Of a stretch of 64,000 bases of DNA, positions 23,424 to 36,502 are shown in pieces. A program made the position numbers and the translations under genes. The stretch covers positions 1,054,001-1,118,000 of the forward strand of contig NC_077242.1 in assembly GCF_947179165.1 (NCBI RefSeq). The letters are read 5' to 3'. Under the pieces are notes generated by a model. That model saw only the letters and a program-made list of their open reading frames with translations, was not told the DNA's origin and searched no databases. Each line of letters starts with the position of its first letter. Position 1 is the first letter of the stretch. Source of the stretch: Solanum dulcamara. Its lineage: Eukaryota > Streptophyta > Magnoliopsida > Solanales > Solanaceae.

Positions 23424-24660
23424 CTCATTGAAATCCACTTTGAATTGGGCAACATTTTTTTGTCTTTTGGAGTTTGGAAGAATAGGGGTTGGTTTATTAA
23501 GGTTTACTCAATTTGCCAAACAATGATTTCATACCTTGAAGAAGCAAAGAACACTGACTTTTTCCAAATGGTGCAACTAGTGTGTTGGTCCCCCAGCCAT
23601 GCTAGTGGGGTGGTTGTGTCAAGCTCCATATTGTTGTGGACGTAGCTCTTCTTATCTAGAAACCGACCAAATAGAAAAAAAATACAAAACAGGTGGTAAG
23701 TAACATATCTTGCGGATCAAAGATTTTGAATTTATAAGTTCTAAACTTCAAAAAAAGGAGAGACTAGCTTAGTAAAATTTTAATTTTATCAAAGGTGACA
23801 GATGGACAAACTTTTGACCCATTGAATAATAACAATGATATTTTGGACTGAATTATTGACATCATTGACATTTTATAAACCAAACTATTAACTAAAAGTA
23901 TTTTTGTTCAATTTCACATAACTTAAAGACATTTTTAACTATTTTCCGATATCAATGTTTGAATGGATTGTACCGTTTATTAAAAAATGCGCTTCATGGG
24001 TGGTCAGTGTTGGAAATTAACAACGCTTTGGTGGATTATAACATTATAACAAGAACAAGAAAATTTTCACCATATTCCCGTGATTATAGATTGGAGAAAA
24101 TTTCAACTATTTTGTGAGTGCTGTTTTAGTCAGGAATCATAAAGCATATTCTAGTGCAAATTCAAATAAATTAGGGAGTTTTATAAATAGCAAACTTTAA
24201 GTCTTAAATATGATTCCATAGCTACACTTTCAATATTTGCAAGACACAACTATACTTTATTTGCTATGCCTCTAAATTCTGTATTTTTCTCGTGATGCAT
24301 AAAAAAAATATATACAACCTAACTAAATATAGTAAATTAAGGATTATATTTGGTAAAAAATTCAAAAACGTTGATATATATTGTAAGAAAATTTGGAGCG
24401 GTTCATAATCAATCTTCCACCATTCTCTTACAAAACAATAGTCGTTTGGAGACATCGCAGTTATTATATAAACCAAAATTGTTCAAGTAAATGATATTTT
24501 CATCCAAATATAGTCTAATTTAAATTCCAAATCATAGTTAAATTTGTGATACTCATCTTTTATTTTTGCTATTTGCAATAATTCGGAATACATAATTGTG
24601 AGATTTATATGTCGAATAAGTTGTGAATACAATTTTGTTATATCATTCAAATTATATAAA
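23424..24660. other. Intergenic, nothing recognised
   Basis: A+T-rich spacer. The frame 23445-23645 (+) and two minus-strand frames (24264-24476, 24483-24701) have no similarity I recognise. Confidence 0.4.
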
Positions 24661-24670
24661 GAGAAGGAAA

Positions 24671-24770
24671 GCCTTGAAGTAACTGTTAAAATTGTTGTCA
24701 AGTGACGAGAAGGTCACGAGTTCAAGTTTGGAAAACAGCCTCTGACAGAAATGCAAGATAAGCCTTGAAA
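24671..24770 (+). mobile_element. Truncated tRNA-derived SINE
   Basis: The sequence GAAGTAACTGTTAAAATTGTTG, then AGGTCACGAGTTCAAGTTTG (B-box region), then AACAGCCTCTGACAGAAATG follows the consensus order of a common solanaceous SINE (GAGTAACTGGTAAAGTTG ... GGTCACGGGTTCGAG ... AACAGCCTCTTGCAGAAATG). The 3' half is missing or unrecognisable. Confidence 0.8.
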
Positions 24771-24906
24771 ACTAAGAAGGTATTTACAATACAAATGACG
24801 AATAAATAAATAAATAATATTTTTTATTTTGAGAAAAGAAAAAGGAGAAAAAAATTGTAATGGGAGAGAATGGGTGGAATATAGAGGGAAAGGGAAGAAT
24901 TAGAAG

Positions 24907-24936
24907 ACACACACATACACAGAGAGAGAGAGAGTA
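24907..24936. repeat. AC/AG microsatellite
   Basis: A short run ACACACACATACACAGAGAGAGAGAGAG in otherwise A+T-rich spacer. From here to about 26270 I see nothing gene-like; the frames at 25093-25371 (+) and 25899-26096 (-) look like chance. Confidence 0.7.
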
Positions 24937-26277
24937 TAGGAATTATAATTAAAATCAAATATTTTGTAATAAAAAAATGTAGTTTTTTTTATAATATTTT
25001 TAAATTATAGCTATTATACATAAATAAGTTGATAATTTTACCTAGTTACATAATTTTTTCAATAAATTAATGTCATAGCCCTGACTTAAGCAATGACTTC
25101 ACCTAGTCTATGTAAGGATTATCCCCTCTTCAAATATCATAGTTATTTTTTTATCCATTTGCAATCTGATTATATTCCTCTTTTCATTTTATTTTATATT
25201 ATTCCATATTCTTCTAATCATGAACTACTTTTATTTGTATCCTTAGGAGTGAATCATGATGCTAACTTTTCTATAAAAAATACTGTACTTGTGAATATTC
25301 TTTTTATCTTTAAAAAGTTTTATAGAATCTTTGGTAGAAAAAAATACTTGGCTGACATTTTTGACAATTAAAATAGTTCTCCAAAATCAACAATCACGAT
25401 ATCCAATCAATTACGTTGGATTACTTGGAGCATTCGATACCATATTTTTTTAAAATTCCGGTTAACTTTTGAGAATGATTACTCAAATTTTACTTTATTA
25501 CACTAAAATAAATGAATTATTTTTTTGTAAAGAAATAATTATTCAATTTTATCTAAAAGCATCACGAAAGTTACTAAATTATTTTTTATAATAAAAAAAT
25601 TACTCAATTTTACTTATATATATCACGAAAAGAGACGTTTTGTATAAAAATCATAATGACATTCAAGAATCACAACAACACAACACTACACTACATATAT
25701 TACAAACGAAATTAGAGTGGTTTGTATGCTGACCTTATTCCTATTCTACAAAGATAGAAAATTATTTTCATTAAATCCTTGGTTCAAGTAAAACATTCAA
25801 AGTCAAAGCTATAATTGACATTCAAGTATTACAAAATTTGAAAGAAGAAACAATCATTTTTGTATGAAGTTTGATAACATGGTTAAAAGATAAATAATTT
25901 AGAAAAAACTGAATATAGTCATGAAATGTTTTCTCCTTTTTAGGAGTTCAATTATGTAAAACACGTTTCTAAAACAATAAAAAGATACTTTCACTTTTTT
26001 CACTCCAAATGACTCATACAAAATATAAAATAACTTCAATTTGTATTCTTGGTCAAAGACAATTCCAAATCTCAAGACTAATTTTTTTTTCTTCAAATTT
26101 CAATAAAACACGGCCAACGTCCACCAAAAAGCATGTAAAAAAATTGGCTACTGGGTGCAATTCCTATGTTCTTGCCATTTCTTTGAAGATAGGCTAACTA
26201 GGCCCAACTCAAGACCTTCTAAAATATGGGCTCAAAGCCCAGGTTACCAGTTGTCGGCCCAAATCAATAAGTTTCTA

Positions 26278-27515
26278 AGATCCCGTTTGGATCAAACCAA
26301 CTTATAAGTCATTTTTAGCTTATTGTGGTGTTTGGCTACCAACTTAAAATGCTAAATTTAAGCCATAAAGTTCTTAAAGTCATCCAAAAAATAAAAAGTT
26401 GGAAATCCTAACTTTTTTTTGGATGGTTTAATGTCATTTTCATTGACCATATAAATTACTTTTATATCCTTTATATTTCATTTTAATTCCCAAAGTACCC
26501 TTTCAGCTAAAGCCCTAAAATTCACATTTGTTCCTCATTTCTTCAACGACAACGCAGCCTCCACGATCTCTTTTCATCATCTTCTACAACAGCGCAACCT
26601 CCAAACCCAGTGGTCCAATTGGTTGGTTCTACAACGTTGCCACTAATAAAAAGGCTTCATCTGATTACTCTGCTTGGGCTGCTAAACAGACTTTCAATCT
26701 TGGTGACTAGCCAAGAAATTCTAGCATAGCCAAGAAATGAAGAAGAATGAGGCGACAGAGAAAAATGAGATTTTCTGTAAAAGGGTGGTTGCTCATCTTT
26801 GCTTTGTCAGTGATTTCTCTATTAATGGAACAAAAAACCAATAAATCTTTGAAATATACAAGAAAAACAAACATTATACCTTCATCCAAACACATGTTAA
26901 TACTCTTCTTGCTCTTGCTTTTTCTCTTTTTCTTTCTCCTTTCTTTGTGGTGTCGATGTTGTAAAGAGGCTATAATGATTGATTGCTTTCTTTCTGGGCT
27001 ATGTTTAATAATGGTATTGAGAAAAATTCGATCCGTATCTTGGTAGGGCGCCCCGATTAAGGCTTTGAATAGCAAACTGTTGTCTGCAGCCATGGCGGCG
27101 TCGCTTTTCCCTTTTTCTTTGTTAAGAAATACAGCAAATCTGTGCCCTTAATCACCGTTAACATAGGATATATCTGTTGGAGGAAGAAGAATGGTTTAAT
27201 TAATATTCTCATATTTAATACACAACTCTTCATTCCAAAATAAGTCTCTCTTTTAGCTCATGCACCCCATTAAGTAACATGTATTTATAAAAAAATAACT
27301 TAAATAAACATTTTATAGTGGAAGTGATTTTACAATATAAATTACTTTTGATTTAAATCAATTTTAGAGTTTAATTTTTTTTTAAATCAACTTATTATGG
27401 TATTAATAACTTTAGGGGTATTTAAGTCATTTTGATACAAAATAAGTGCTTAACAACACTTATTTGCCAAACACATCAACAACTTATTTTCAGTATAAAT
27501 ATTTTTATCCAAACA
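26278..27515. mobile_element. Possible hAT-like non-autonomous element with a captured insert
   Basis: The left end reads TCCCGTTTGGATCAAACCAA then CTTATAAGTCATTTTTAGCTT; the right end contains CACTTATTTGCCAAACACAT and TTTTTATCCAAACACTC, roughly the inverse. Such GTTTGG/CCAAAC ends with AACTTATAAGT-type subterminal sequence are common in solanaceous hAT-like MITEs. These are usually a few hundred bp, so the roughly 700 bp in the middle (about 26500-27200) is probably foreign. The exact ends and any 8-bp target-site duplication are not clear to me. Confidence 0.4.
26590..26710 (+). pseudogene. Short phytocyanin-like fragment inside the hAT-like element
   Basis: The + frame encodes GPIGWFYNVATNKKASSDYS followed by AWAAKQTFNLGD and a stop. 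The order G-W, then Y-S-x-WA-x-KTF-x-(V/L)GD is that of the N-terminal part of plant phytocyanins (blue-copper-like secreted proteins). Only about 30 residues are involved, so the match is tentative; no copper ligands are present in the fragment. Confidence 0.3.
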
Positions 27516-27656
27516 CTCAACTGATTATTTATAAAAATAACTTTTTAGCATTTAAAATTCAGTCAAATTGTCAAAAATAGCCATTCCTTGAATCCAGCTA
27601 AATTAAAATTACATAATTTATTACACTGGTGAACCAGTAAGCTTGAAGAAGAGAAA

Positions 27657-30600
27657 ATGGAGGCGGCGAGTTTCACTTCTGCTTCATCAACGACGACGTC
27701 GTTTTCCTCCTATTCCTCCACTTCTCAATCTCTTCGTTGTCTACGTTACAAGCCTAATGCGAAGCCTCTGAATTACAAATCTTCCAGAAGCTTCTCAGTC
27801 CGCGCCTCCGCCTCCGCCGCCGGCGCCGATGATTCTGGTCTGTTTGTCACTTTTCTATTTTTCATGTTGAGTACTATTAATCAATGAGAAAAAACACATA
27901 TACACTGTTAATTATATGTAAAATGATGGCTTAATTTGATGATACGCAGCTTACGAGATTGTAATGCTTGTTGCTATAATTGTTTTGCAGTGGTAACTCT
28001 ACTTGACTATGGTGCTGGCAATGTTCGAAGTCTCAGGAATGCAATTAAACATCTCGGTTTCGACATCAAAGATGTACTCTCTCCGCTTTTGCTTTTGTGG
28101 CTTTTATTTCTAATTTGAGTATTTAAATTGAGGTGTATTTGTAGGAAATTAAGAGAAATGCAAGTTAAAGATGAATGCATTATGTATACATGGCACCAAA
28201 TTAAGTTTTCTATATGGACATCATTAACATAGTTCAGCGGTACTCTTATGTTCATACAGATGAAGCTTGCACTCTTATTAAGTAGTGGAACTGAAATTAC
28301 CGCGGCTTGTTGTTTCCCAAAGTTTTGGTTGACCTACAATTGAATGGCTTTTCAGGATATTTTGCCCCTTAAAATGTTATTTTCTCTTTGTCATATCAAC
28401 CTTTTAAGTGTTTGTACTTCGAGAATTAGTTCTTTGTCATATCAACCTCAAGTGTGTCTGTACTTTGAGAATTTGAGTATATGCATGCCCCTTAATATCT
28501 GTGTTTTAACTGATGAATTATGGAGTAATTCTTATGTTTATTTTTGTTGTTGGGAGGGGGCAAAGTTTATTACAAGAGCATGCCAAAGCAAAAAGGGAGA
28601 AAGTAGCCATGCATCTTCAGTTTTGTTTACTCTCTTCGCGTGCCTTTGTTATTATTTTTGGATAAAGCTCTTCGCATACCTTTTCTTTTTCAATGTCTTC
28701 CAGGTCCAAACACCAGAGGACATTTCGAAAGCAAAACGACTCATTTTTCCTGGGGTTGGTGCTTTTGCTCCTGCCATGGATGTGCTAAACAAGAAGGGGT
28801 ATGGTTCTCATCCATATAACGCATAGGGAAGGAATTGTTTATTTGTGCAGTACTTCTCATTGTAAATAAACAAGTAAATTACTTTATCGCCATATGAGAA
28901 GTTCATAACTCAAGCATGGTTCTGTCCTTTGGGATAATACAGCCTCTTGCTCCATATACATGTAAAAGACAAACCGTGTATTTGTTTGCCAGTGATCAAC
29001 TAGTACTTAGTATTTACTGAAGATTTTTTCCGCAAAAAGGTACTAATAAAGGCGCACAAACAAAATATTTGGAGGACAAGTTAGAAAATACATTGTACTA
29101 ATTTATTTTGGTTAAAGGTTTTGCAAAGACAAGAGCATGTCTACAGAAAGTTCGTGCATCTCTATTTTGTTCTTGTTTTATTTTCTCGCTCCATATAATG
29201 TTTTTTGACTTCGCTGAAAATTGTGGGGATAATTGTTCTGCAGAATGGCTGAAGCACTTTGTGCTTACATTGAGCAAGATCGCCCATTCCTAGGCATTTG
29301 TCTTGGACTGCAGCTACTTTTTGAGTCAAGTGAAGAAAATGGACCAGGTCACAAACTAACATTAAGTTTATTTATGGCTTTAGACATTTCATATTAACTG
29401 AGTTCTAGTGAAGTAGCTTTTATCTAACTGTAAAAAGGGACCTCATGCAGAAGATGCTTAACTTATGGACTATGAGATTAACGTATGCTGCAATAGCAGA
29501 CAGGATCATTTTAGTATTTAAAATGGTTGTATATTTTGAATATATTATCATGGATGAGGATCCAAGGCTTGCAGTTGTAGCTATAAGAACTTTTCGCCGT
29601 CCACCAGCTTTACATTGTTACCTTATTGATGTCGTACATTGAGTCCTTTAGTTTCACATTCCAGTGGCAAGTATATTTTGATGATAATTTTCATTGCATA
29701 ATCCATCTTCCAAATTCAAGTGATTGTTAGTCTCCAATAATATATTTCTATTTGCTTGCCCTCAATTTCATACATTGTTTTAACATATAGCTTCTTCATC
29801 TGAGAAACTGACTTTCCAACATGTTTATCAGTGAAGGGTCTTGGTTTGATTCCTGGAGTAGTTGGACGTTTTGACTCTTCTAAAGGGATCAGAGTACCTC
29901 ATATTGGCTGGAATGCACTTGAAATAGCAAAAGATACTCAAATTTTGGATGACATTGGAAAGTCACATGTCTATTTTGTACATTCTTATCGGGCAATGCC
30001 GGTACTACTTCTCATTGAGTAAATATATATCGATAGTGACTCCATCCTCTTTTTTCTAATTTTTTAAGTTTATTTAGTACGTTGGCAAGCAGCTTGATTC
30101 TAAAATTTCTCCTAATTTAGTCAGATGAAAATAGAGAGTGGATATCATCGACCTGCAAGTATGGTGACAATTTCATAGCATCCATTCAGAGGGGAAATGT
30201 CCATGCAGTTCAGTTTCATCCTGAGAAGAGTGGTGGTACAGTGACTTCCTCAAATGTTTTGAAGCATGAAAGAAAAGAAACAACTATGACAAAATCCTTG
30301 TTAACCTAATTATGTTTGATCAACTAAAATTATGTTTTATCTGATGATGTAGCATAGAAGGCATGGTACTGATCATAACGTAAGCACAGCCCTCCAAACA
30401 TCATTGGAGAATTTGTTAAGGATATAGCCAATTTTTTTTATATCATTAACAATATTATAGCCCCTTTTAACCTTTTGCATGTCGTTCATTGATACTTAAA
30501 TTTGTTTTTTCATCTTTGAAGAACCCAAAAATAACCCTCTTTAATTTTGACCTTTATGGTTAAACACAATATTAAAGTTGTATATAAAGAGAGAGAAAGA

Positions 30601-33600
30601 GAGCATGTGCACGCGCGCACACACAAAAAATGAACAAAAATATATATATGTAACCCCTTAAACTTTAATTTTTGTCTTCTTATAATTGCTATCTCCTTAA
30701 ACTGTTGGAGTAATGTTTCCAGATGTTGGCCTTTCTGTATTGAGGAGGTTCTTGAATCCAAAATCTGGGAGAAAACAGGTATTAATGATGCTTATGACTT
30801 AATGCTTTACTTCTCAAGTTAACTGTTCAAAGAATCTGACACATGAAAGCTTCACGCAAGACAGAAGCTAGTCCAAGGGAATGCCTCTAAGCTTGCAAAA
30901 CGGGTAGGTCACATTCGTCTTAGTAGTAATTTGATTCTCAGAATTTTTGATTTATTTGTAATGCTGAAGTTAGTGAATTTTGTGACAACTCAGGTTATTG
31001 CATGTCTTGATGTGAGGACAAATGATAAAGGTGATCTGGTTGTAACCAAAGGAGACCAATATGATGTTAGAGAGAATACAAAAGAAAATGAGGTAAGTGA
31101 GCATTAGTCATTCTTTAACCATCAGCTCCTTTTGAGCTCTGTCAGTTCAAATTAATCTATTAAGCTGTTCAACGTTAGAGTTGGTTTGCAGATAGTTGAA
31201 AGTGAACACTATAAATCACAAACAGTAGATAAAACTGAGAGCCAACAGAACTTATTTAGAAAAGGAGATCGTCAAGAGATGTAAAAATGATTACGAGGAA
31301 AATACCCTTTTGGTATTCCTCTTTATCAAAAAAATTAAAGGAATGTATTCTTCCGCTGTAAAAGGGAAAAAAATTTGCTAGTTCTTATTTTTTGTCAAAT
31401 CTATTGCTCTGAGGTTAGAAAACGGAAGCTAAAAAGTTATAAGTTTTTGGGCAACCAGACCTGGTGGCGCTCTGTAATAAGTGGTTCAAAACTCATACTT
31501 GTAAGTTATCTAAATGAAAACAGAAGGAACAATAGAAAATAATGAGGAAGCTTGTTAGCTAGTTATACTTGATTCTTCTTTTTTGGGATAAGATACCAAG
31601 GAGGTACTCAAAACCTTACAAGCTTTTGTATACCTGTATCAGTTACATTCCTAAAACACCTATAAATTCCATCAGCTGATCTACGTTATCCACTATATCT
31701 CCCTTACACTAAAAGTATAATTTTTGAAGACGTCTACTCTTTAAAAGGCCATGTGGATTTCTTACTTGATTCTAATTTTCCATTTGAAACTGATTGTCTT
31801 TCCTGAAGGTGAGAAACCTTGGCAAGCCAGTGGATCTTGCTGGACAGTATTACAAGGATGGGGCAGATGAGGTTTACCTTAGCATTAGTTATATGTAACT
31901 CTATGTTACTCTAACCTGATACTAGACTAATTAGTTGCTTTCTGTGGTTTTAGGTTAGCTTTTTAAATATTACTGCTTTCCGAGACTTCCCCTTGGGCGA
32001 TCTGCCAATGTTGCAGGTGTGTTCTGTAGTTCAATATTCTGATTAATCGTTCCCGATCAAGAGGATGGTTTGTGATTGTTTGTTCTACTTGATTTTCCAT
32101 TTAGGTATTGAGGTATGCATCAGAGAATGTTTTTGTGCCATTAACCGTTGGAGGTGGTATTAGAGACTTCAAAGATGCAAATGGCAGGTTTATGGCTATT
32201 TGTTATCCTGCTCATACATCAATAATCATTTGCTTTGAATCTTCCAAATTGGTTGCCTAAAACTGAGTTGAAAAATTGAATAATGTTAATTTGGGAATGT
32301 AGACGATGATCAAACTTCACTTGTTGATATATAGACTTACTTCGCAGATACTACTCTAGTTTGGAAGTTGCTTCAGAATATTTTCGTTCTGGAGCAGACA
32401 AAATTTCTATTGGAAGTGATGCCGTTTATGCTGCGGAAGAATACTTAAAATCTGGAGTATGTGATACTCATTTATGTGAAAGTTGATCTGTTTATTTTCA
32501 ACAAAAAACGCTTCCATATTTGTAGGTCAATCTTTTTTTCATTTCACTTACTGTCTTTGAAGGTGAAAACTGGAAAGAGCAGTCTAGAGCAGATCTCCCG
32601 AGTTTATGGAAATCAGGTTGATTTGAGGCCATGTTTAACTTTATGCTAGTTTTTTCACATAGTGATGTCTGATAGTAATGATAACACATTTGTTGTGTCA
32701 CTATCCTAGGTTGAATATCTTAGTTTCCAGTTTTCTTCTCTTTTCAGTCTTCACTGATGAAGAGTGACTTAGACATATTAGTCCATTAGTGGTTTTCCTT
32801 GTCTGCTTGCTTTCATATATGAATAGCATACTCATTATTTAGTGGGCAAGTTGTGCAAGAAAAATGTTGTAATTGGTTGGATGTGTTGTGATATTGTAGG
32901 CAGTAGTTGTAAGCATTGATCCTCGAAGGGTGTACGTAAAGGACCCCAAGACCGTGGAATTCAGGACTGTGAAAGTGAGAAACCCAGGTAGTTGCATTCA
33001 GATATTCTCTTCCAAAGTAATTAAGTAGTTTACCTACATCCAGTATTTCCTCATAGAAAGAGAAGTCATTTGCCCAAGAACGACTTAAAATCACATTATC
33101 ACTCGACCAAGATAAAATGGGGGCAAGAAGGGAATATGAATGACTGAAGTCTGTCTACTGGTTTCAGGTCCAAATGGAGAAGAATATGCATGGTACCAGT
33201 GCACGGTGGGCAGTGACTCTTTTTTGTTATAAATTACAAACCATTATTCTTCTAATCTCATTCTCTTATTGGTGTCACATGGAATATCAAGATTGTTATT
33301 CACGGTTGATAGTTTTTATATGTCACCCGGAAATTCAATTTAATTCTATGTTTCAAGGTGAGTGGTGGGAGAGAAGGCCGCCCTATTGGAGCTTATGAGC
33401 TTGCGAAAGCTGTTGAGGAATTAGGAGCTGGGGAGATACTGCTAAACTGCATTGATTGTGATGGTACGTTCATGAATTCATATTTTTATCCTACATGGGT
33501 CTGAAGATGGTCAATGGCATAGTTTGGTATTTCTGCTGTAATATTTGTCAAGCCACACTGCCACAGTAAGATTTACATGTCCTTTCTGCTTTTGTATGTC

Positions 33601-35018
33601 GAGAAATTGTAACCATTGCACCAAAAGGGAACTGTTTTAAAAGCAAAAACATAAAAAAGAGGGGGGCGGGGGGATGTTTTCGATATAGTATTCCCAAAAC
33701 TAGCTTTTGTTGTATTAGAAGTTAGCTTCATCTTTGGACTCACTGCTTGCGTTGTATTAAAATTTTCCTTAACAAATGGTAAAATTGGATGGGAGGAGTA
33801 TTTGCTATATTATGCCTTCCTTTGTCTGTGAAATTATTTTTCTTTTTCCCTTTAATCTACTTCTCCTAATACTTAAGGTCAGCTGTTTCTGCTCTTAACT
33901 TGCATGGTGTGATCCATGGTACTTGTGAATGGAACCATACAAAACTTGCATAATTGGCCACTCTAGATATGGCTTATTTTTTTGTCTTATTAGGACAGAA
34001 TTTTCGTTCACCCATTAGCTCTACTCCAAAGCTTCCGATCTTGTGGTTTTTCACTTCTTGTTAGGAGAGCAGATTGGTCATTCAACCTGTGGGTTCCTTT
34101 TTGGCTCTTTCAACTATCCATTTCATGTATTCTTGGGATAATGTAATGCCTAATTATTGTTCTTCTTATTTCATTTCAGGTCAAGGAAAGGGATTTGATA
34201 TAGACCTAATTAAGTTGATTTCAGATGCTGTAAGCATTCCTGTGATTGCAAGCAGTGGAGCTGGAGCTGTTGAACACTTTACAGAGGTCTTCAGAGAAAC
34301 AAATGCTTCTGCTGCCCTTGCTGCTGGAATTTTCCATAGAAAGGAGGTGAGATGACTATATTATATTAAACAATGCCTTCTTTTTGTGCGTTTAAGTTGA
34401 TCAATGTTCAGTTTCGGTGAGCTCGATAACAGAAGAGATTGATTGGCAGAAGTTAGATGAGAAAAACACGTGAATCTTTGGATAATCAATGAAAGGTAGA
34501 TGCCGGTGTTTCTGCTGAGTGCTGACAGCATGCACCTCTTCAGAGAAATCAGATACCTACTGTTTGCGGTTAATGAGCAAAGCCTCACCTATAAAGGGGC
34601 TTTTTATATCTTCTAAAATGGATCTAAGTAATATCTGCTGGTTAGCATAATTAACCACTCTTGAAAGTGCCTTTATATTTCTTCTAGAAAGTGTGTATTT
34701 CAGTAACATATGTGGCTTTAAACATAGCTATTGGTAGCCTCATGTTTCATCCAGACCCCCCCCCCACACACACACACATTAACGAGAGAGTAAAATAAAC
34801 ATAAACAAGGTTGAACTAGAGTTCTTGGGAGGGAAGTATTTGTTTAATATTCGTACACATAATATGGATCTCTGACTGAGTTCCCTGTTGTAATATTCGT
34901 ACACATAATATGGATCTCTGACTGATGTAGGTTTTATAATTTGTCTCCTGAATTTCAGGTTCCGATTCAAGCTGTGAAAGAGCACCTGTCAAAGGAAGGC
35001 ATAGAGGTTAGAAAGTAA
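27657..35018 (+). CDS. HISN4: Imidazole glycerol phosphate synthase HisHF, chloroplastic
   Basis: Bifunctional enzyme of plastid histidine synthesis: the glutaminase half passes ammonia to the cyclase half, giving IGP and AICAR. I resolve 19 in-phase GT-AG exons: 27657-27837, 27991-28073, 28704-28798, 29244-29347, 29832-30001, 30121-30235, 30723-30778, 30865-30903, 30994-31092, 31809-31871, 31954-32016, 32105-32187, 32348-32456, 32563-32616, 32900-32987, 33168-33205, 33358-33463, 34180-34346 and 34959-35018. The 590-residue product matches the family length. Residues 1-55 are a Ser-rich transit peptide. The HisH domain has DYGAGN, nucleophile C139 in FLGICLG, and H244/E246 in QFHPEKSG. The HisF barrel has catalytic D287 (IACLDVR) and D513 (LLNCIDCDG), and phosphate-binding VGGGIRD and ASSGAGA loops. 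It appears intact. Confidence 0.97.
34847..34925. repeat. 36-bp tandem duplication in the last HISN4 intron
   Basis: TAATATTCGTACACATAATA followed by TGGATCTCTGACTGA occurs twice with a short spacer, ending about 34 bp before the acceptor of exon 19 (34959). The copies are essentially identical, so the event is recent. The second copy sits in the branchpoint window. Confidence 0.85.
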
Positions 35019-35763
35019 CCACATTTTTGTTATGGAGCAACTCGATGTGCAGTCATATCCTCTGCCAATCCTTGTTACTTGATGTTTATACCGCGGAATA
35101 TCAGTTTCTTTTATCTTGTCGCTGTGAACAAGTCTCTTTCAATGTCTTGCACTCGTAACCTCGTGCCAATTTTGAGCAGGTTATCATTGTAAAATTGTAC
35201 TGTTAAATTATTTGTGTACCCTCTCTCAAATATATCAGTTTTTACTTGGATATGTCTGTGGGTTAATAGCTCTGAGTATCATCGTGGTTGGTTATGACAT
35301 AGAGGGCTTAGTTATTCAGAAAGTTTTACTTAGAAAGATGAATACCTTTCATTGAGAGTGAGCAACAAAGTTTACTACTTTCTTAGCTGATATTATTTTC
35401 CTATTTGATCATGATTTAATTCTTTTAACTCCTAGAAATCAACATTGTTCATTAATGCATCTTTAAGAAAGTAGTCTGTTACATTGTAAAACTTTTAAAT
35501 TAATGCAACAAAAACTTTGTTTCATAGGTTACAAAGCAATTAATAGTGAAAAAATTTCCGTTTTGTTAATCTAGAGTTGCATATATATACTTTGTAGAAG
35601 TTACAACCACAAATTATTTATTTGCTACGAAATGTTCATAAAATTAATTTGTTAAACTAATTACCACAGTATGCAGCTAAATTGATCACTCTGATTTAGA
35701 GCGAAACATTTCCTAGCTCACAAAATTGATTTGATCAATTTAAGAGAAGTATTGCATACAAAT

Positions 35764-36369
35764 ATGTCTTCGAATTTCTTGATTATGATAATTTTGGGAA
35801 CTATGATGTACACAACTTATGCTCGAAAGCTTATCGGATTAGATTTTCCCGATAATTATAATAATAATGTTTCACAAGTTACAGGCTCATTTGGAGGAGA
35901 AGAATTAGATCTTCCCAATAACAATAATAATGTCCCACAAGCTAGAGACTCAATGGGAGGTTATGGAGTAAGTTATTCCAATAATTATGATACTATTCCA
36001 CAAGATACAAACTCAGTTGGAGGTGGAGGTGGAATTGGAGGATTTGGTTTTCCTGATAATTATAATAATAACAAGGTTTCACGAGTTAGTGGCTCATTTG
36101 GAGGCGGAGGTGGTGGTGGAGGACATGTTGGTCCTGGTGGCATAGATTTTGGAATAGGTGTTGGTGTTGGAGGTGAAGTAAGTGTACCCGGTGTTGGATC
36201 AATTGGTGGTGGTGGAGGTGGCGGAATAGGTGGAAGCATAGGCCGAGATGGTTCGGTATCTATGGGAGGTGGTGGAGGTGGAGGCATTGGTGGTCGAATA
36301 GGTAATGTAGGCTTTGGGGGCGGGCAAGGTTTTGGTGGTGGCCAAAGTTTTAAGGGAATTCCTAATTAA
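35764..36369 (+). CDS. Secreted glycine-rich protein, GRP1
   Basis: A 201-residue product if started at 35764. An upstream in-frame ATG at 35731 would add 11 residues in front of the signal peptide; I prefer 35764 because MSSNFLIMIILGTMMY then starts directly with the hydrophobic core, ending near ARK. After cleavage come two or three Asn-rich repeats (FPDNYNNN, LPNNNNN, YSNNYD) and then Gly-rich runs with GHVGPGGIDFG and SIGRDGS. Such proteins are usually structural cell-wall or extracellular proteins; the exact role is unknown. The right-arm copy (60030-60441) is a broken version, which argues that this is the working locus. Confidence 0.8.
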   Translation: MSSNFLIMIILGTMMYTTYARKLIGLDFPDNYNNNVSQVTGSFGGEELDLPNNNNNVPQARDSMGGYGVSYSNNYDTIPQDTNSVGGGGGIGGFGFPDNYNNNKVSRVSGSFGGGGGGGGHVGPGGIDFGIGVGVGGEVSVPGVGSIGGGGGGGIGGSIGRDGSVSMGGGGGGGIGGRIGNVGFGGGQGFGGGQSFKGIPN

Positions 36370-36502
36370 TTTGTTTGTCTAGTTTTATTGATGAAAATAA
36401 TGAATTCACAGTTATTTATGTATGTTCAATTTAATTGTACAAGTAAATGAAATCATCAAAAGGATAAAAGAATAGAGATGAAGTATACAAGTATATGTAG
36501 TA

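Noticed and set aside
24669..24769. AAGCCTTGAA at both ends of the SINE as a target-site duplication
   Set aside because: Both occurrences fall at places where the SINE consensus itself has similar sequence (CTTGGAGTAACTG and TAAGGCTGCG), so the match is likely internal to the element.
28344..28826. 160-codon + strand frame in the HISN4 gene
   Set aside because: It is mostly intron 2 read through into exon 3; only the final part from 28704 is coding, and the conserved protein requires splicing there.
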